A stretch of DNA of 6,193 nucleotides from Coxiellaceae bacterium (lineage in GTDB: Bacteria > Pseudomonadota > Gammaproteobacteria > Coxiellales > Coxiellaceae), in contig JABABC010000053.1 of NCBI GenBank assembly GCA_014238445.1, positions 1 through 6,193 on the forward strand, written 5' to 3'. The number at the start of each line of letters is the position of its first letter. Positions within the stretch are counted from its first letter, which is position 1. Positions 4,770 to 6,193 of this stretch are shown here, piece after piece. The translations under genes were made by a program, and so were the position numbers. The notes below the pieces were generated by a model, which was given only the letters and a program-made list of their open reading frames with translations, had not been told where the DNA came from and did no database searches.

Positions 4770-6077
4770 ATGGCCATGCCCGGTCGAATTTGTGCATTAA
4801 TCAGCACACTAGCACTTAGCGGTCTTGTCTACGCAGATGACACCTCCACTAATATTGACGACTTATTTTACAACCACATTCCTAGTGTGATCACCGCACC
4901 GTTATTTGGTGGTGAGTCAGCCCAAGATGGATCTGACCTGCTCTATGGCTTTTCATCCATGAACCATGATTTATCCCTCCTAACCTCGCATCAATTATTC
5001 AACAACCACCTTATTGAGAATCAAATAGACAATCAGCGGCCAGTTATTGTGCTGGGCGGGGCATTTGAAGGAAACTTCATTATGGATGATGAGTCAACTG
5101 GCTCGACAGACTTTAACAGCTCGATCGGTACCGCTGAACTCGAAACAGCGGCATTTATCAACCCATGGGTCAGTGGTTTTGTATCCCTCGATTATCAAAA
5201 TGTTCCGACAGTAACCGGAGCTCGAAACCCACAAAACACCATTTACCTGAACATGGGCTATGCCACCATTGGCAATTTAGATGAATCACCCTTCTACCTA
5301 TCCATGGGTAAAATGTACCTTCCATTTGGCCGTTACAACACAGCCATGTGGACCACACCAGAAACCAAATCACTGGCACAAATTCAAGACACAACTACAT
5401 TACTGGGTTTTTCTAAAAATGGTTTCTATGCTGAAGCTTTTGCGTATAACACCTACCAAACTTCGCAAAATGCTTTCTCTGAAGAAGGCGGTGCAAACCT
5501 CGGGTATAAAATAACCGCAGGCAACCACCCGTTTGAAATTGGCAGCAGTTACATCAGCAACATAGCCGACTCCCTCGGAATGCGTGACACAGGCTTTGGC
5601 AATGATTCCTCAACGGATTTTGAAGGCTTTGAAGTCAATGACGTTGATCTTGCTCATGATGTCCCTGGCGCAAATGTCTATGGGTCTATCGGGTGGGGTC
5701 ACTTTACACTCATTGGTGAATACGTCACAGCCACAGAGTCTTTTGATCCGAATGACTTAACCTTCAACGGCGAAGGAGCGACACCAAGAGCTCTACAAGC
5801 TGAGCTGGACTACGGTTTCACCGCTTACAATAAACCATCCACGGTAGGCTTTATGTATGGCGAGACCTGGGAATCATTAGCGCTTAATTTACCTAAAGAA
5901 AGTTACAACGCTGTCGCTAGCACTTCCATTTGGAGAGATACCATGCAGGCTATTGAATACAGCTATAATAAAAATTATAGCTCAAACGATAGCGCAACGG
6001 GTGATAATAAACTCAACAACCCACCAGCAGGCGGTCACAGCAACATCATCACAATGGTCATGGGCTTCTATTTCTAA
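4770..6077 (+). CDS. LbtU-family siderophore porin (outer-membrane beta-barrel)
   Basis: This 435-aa exported protein has a signal peptide: a short basic start, a hydrophobic core (about 8-20), and probable cleavage after VYA (20-22) before Asp23. The mature protein alternates polar and aromatic residues as in beta-barrels and ends in MGFYF, with the terminal Phe expected by the BAM assembly machinery. Segments recalling the LbtU family are DGSDLLYGFSSMNHDL (53-68), RPVIVLGGAFEGNF (90-103), the AELETAAFINPWVSGFVSLDY stretch (122-142), the GYATIGNL and MGKMYLPFGRYN stretch (163-190), and YISNIADSLGM (261-271). In Legionella, LbtU is the surface receptor for the siderophore legiobactin and works without TonB; a role in ferric-siderophore uptake here is by family resemblance, from memory. 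AGGAG (4758-4762) is 7 nt before the ATG at 4770, favouring it over the ATG at 4776. No siderophore synthesis gene is visible nearby. The gene is monocistronic, with its own terminator. Confidence 0.82.
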   Translation: MAMPGRICALISTLALSGLVYADDTSTNIDDLFYNHIPSVITAPLFGGESAQDGSDLLYGFSSMNHDLSLLTSHQLFNNHLIENQIDNQRPVIVLGGAFEGNFIMDDESTGSTDFNSSIGTAELETAAFINPWVSGFVSLDYQNVPTVTGARNPQNTIYLNMGYATIGNLDESPFYLSMGKMYLPFGRYNTAMWTTPETKSLAQIQDTTTLLGFSKNGFYAEAFAYNTYQTSQNAFSEEGGANLGYKITAGNHPFEIGSSYISNIADSLGMRDTGFGNDSSTDFEGFEVNDVDLAHDVPGANVYGSIGWGHFTLIGEYVTATESFDPNDLTFNGEGATPRALQAELDYGFTAYNKPSTVGFMYGETWESLALNLPKESYNAVASTSIWRDTMQAIEYSYNKNYSSNDSATGDNKLNNPPAGGHSNIITMVMGFYF

Positions 6078-6092
6078 CACCCAGACCTCTCT

Positions 6093-6124
6093 AAAAAAAC
6101 CGCAGAAATCTGCGGTTTTTTTTT
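6093..6124. terminator. Intrinsic terminator after the LbtU-like gene
   Basis: A stem of CCGCAG (6100-6105) and CTGCGG (6110-6115) with an AAAT loop is followed by nine T bases (6116-6124). Seven A bases precede the stem (6093-6099), so it could also act on a transcript arriving from the right. It begins 15 nt after the stop codon at 6075-6077. Confidence 0.93.
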
Positions 6125-6130
6125 ACCTTT

Positions 6131-6184
6131 TTGAACCTTGCACCTAGTTTGCACTCACCCCATACTTGCGCTAACATCGTGCAA
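6131..6184. promoter_or_regulatory. Possible regulatory DNA of a gene beyond the right edge
   Basis: After the terminator no gene begins before the window ends. TTGCAC occurs at 6138-6143 and again at 6149-6154 (11 bp apart), with the variant TTGCGC at 6166-6171 and the inverted copy GTGCAA at 6179-6184. TTGCAC (6149-6154), 17 bp, then TAACAT (6172-6177) could be a weak plus-strand promoter. The evidence is slight. Confidence 0.25.
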
Positions 6185-6193
6185 CAACCCTCA

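Noticed and set aside
4550..4807. 85-residue minus-strand reading frame with a hydrophobic N-terminus
   Set aside because: It overlaps the start of the LbtU-like gene, the intergenic control region and the pyrC start. It has no recognisable family features and would conflict with well-supported genes.
5281..5514. Alternative-frame reading frames inside the LbtU-like gene (also 5170-5394 and 5953-6147)
   Set aside because: All lie within or trail out of a gene with signal peptide, barrel pattern and terminal Phe; their compositions look like frame shadows.

Overview
The window is a compact stretch of chromosome from a gammaproteobacterium. The six housekeeping or stress proteins resemble gammaproteobacterial families, and the last gene encodes an outer-membrane protein of the LbtU siderophore-porin type, best known from Legionella and relatives. 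A Legionellales/Coxiellaceae-like host is therefore the best guess, inferred from protein resemblance only. Base composition looks moderate and even, and no gene stands out as foreign. There is no tRNA, rRNA, CRISPR array, insertion sequence, phage gene or toxin-antitoxin pair.

Layout. (1) 1-742: a palindromic element, then an M50 site-2-protease-type membrane metalloprotease on the plus strand. (2) 2078-762, minus strand: sodB (iron superoxide dismutase), then dapB (lysine/diaminopimelate synthesis) after only 12 nt, a likely two-gene operon convergent with the protease gene. (3) 2079-2242: a 164-bp divergent control region between sodB and a peroxiredoxin gene, with a good sigma70-type promoter for the peroxiredoxin. 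(4) 2243-2848: a typical 2-Cys peroxiredoxin (AhpC/Prx1 type), ended by a strong bidirectional hairpin terminator. (5) 4581-2925, minus strand: pyrC (dihydroorotase), then rnt (RNase T), 10 nt apart, with the rnt ribosome binding site overlapping the pyrC stop codon. A pyrC-rnt-peroxiredoxin neighbourhood is also known in Pseudomonas. (6) 4582-4769: a 188-bp divergent intergenic region with two overlapping inverted repeats. (7) 4770-6077: the LbtU-like outer-membrane beta-barrel gene, followed by an intrinsic terminator and about 70 bp of possible regulatory DNA for a gene beyond the window.

Functionally, SodB converts superoxide to hydrogen peroxide and the peroxiredoxin removes peroxide, so the divergent pair forms a two-step detoxification unit. 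An iron-siderophore uptake porin lies about 2 kb away, and iron uptake and superoxide defence are physiologically linked, but no shared regulation can be shown here. DapB, PyrC and RNase T are core metabolic or RNA-maturation enzymes.

I found no convincing undescribed multi-gene system. The points most worth a second look are the overlapping inverted repeats ahead of the LbtU-like gene, the altered 3'-base pocket of RNase T, the sodB-dapB coupling, and the LexA-box-like palindrome at the left edge.
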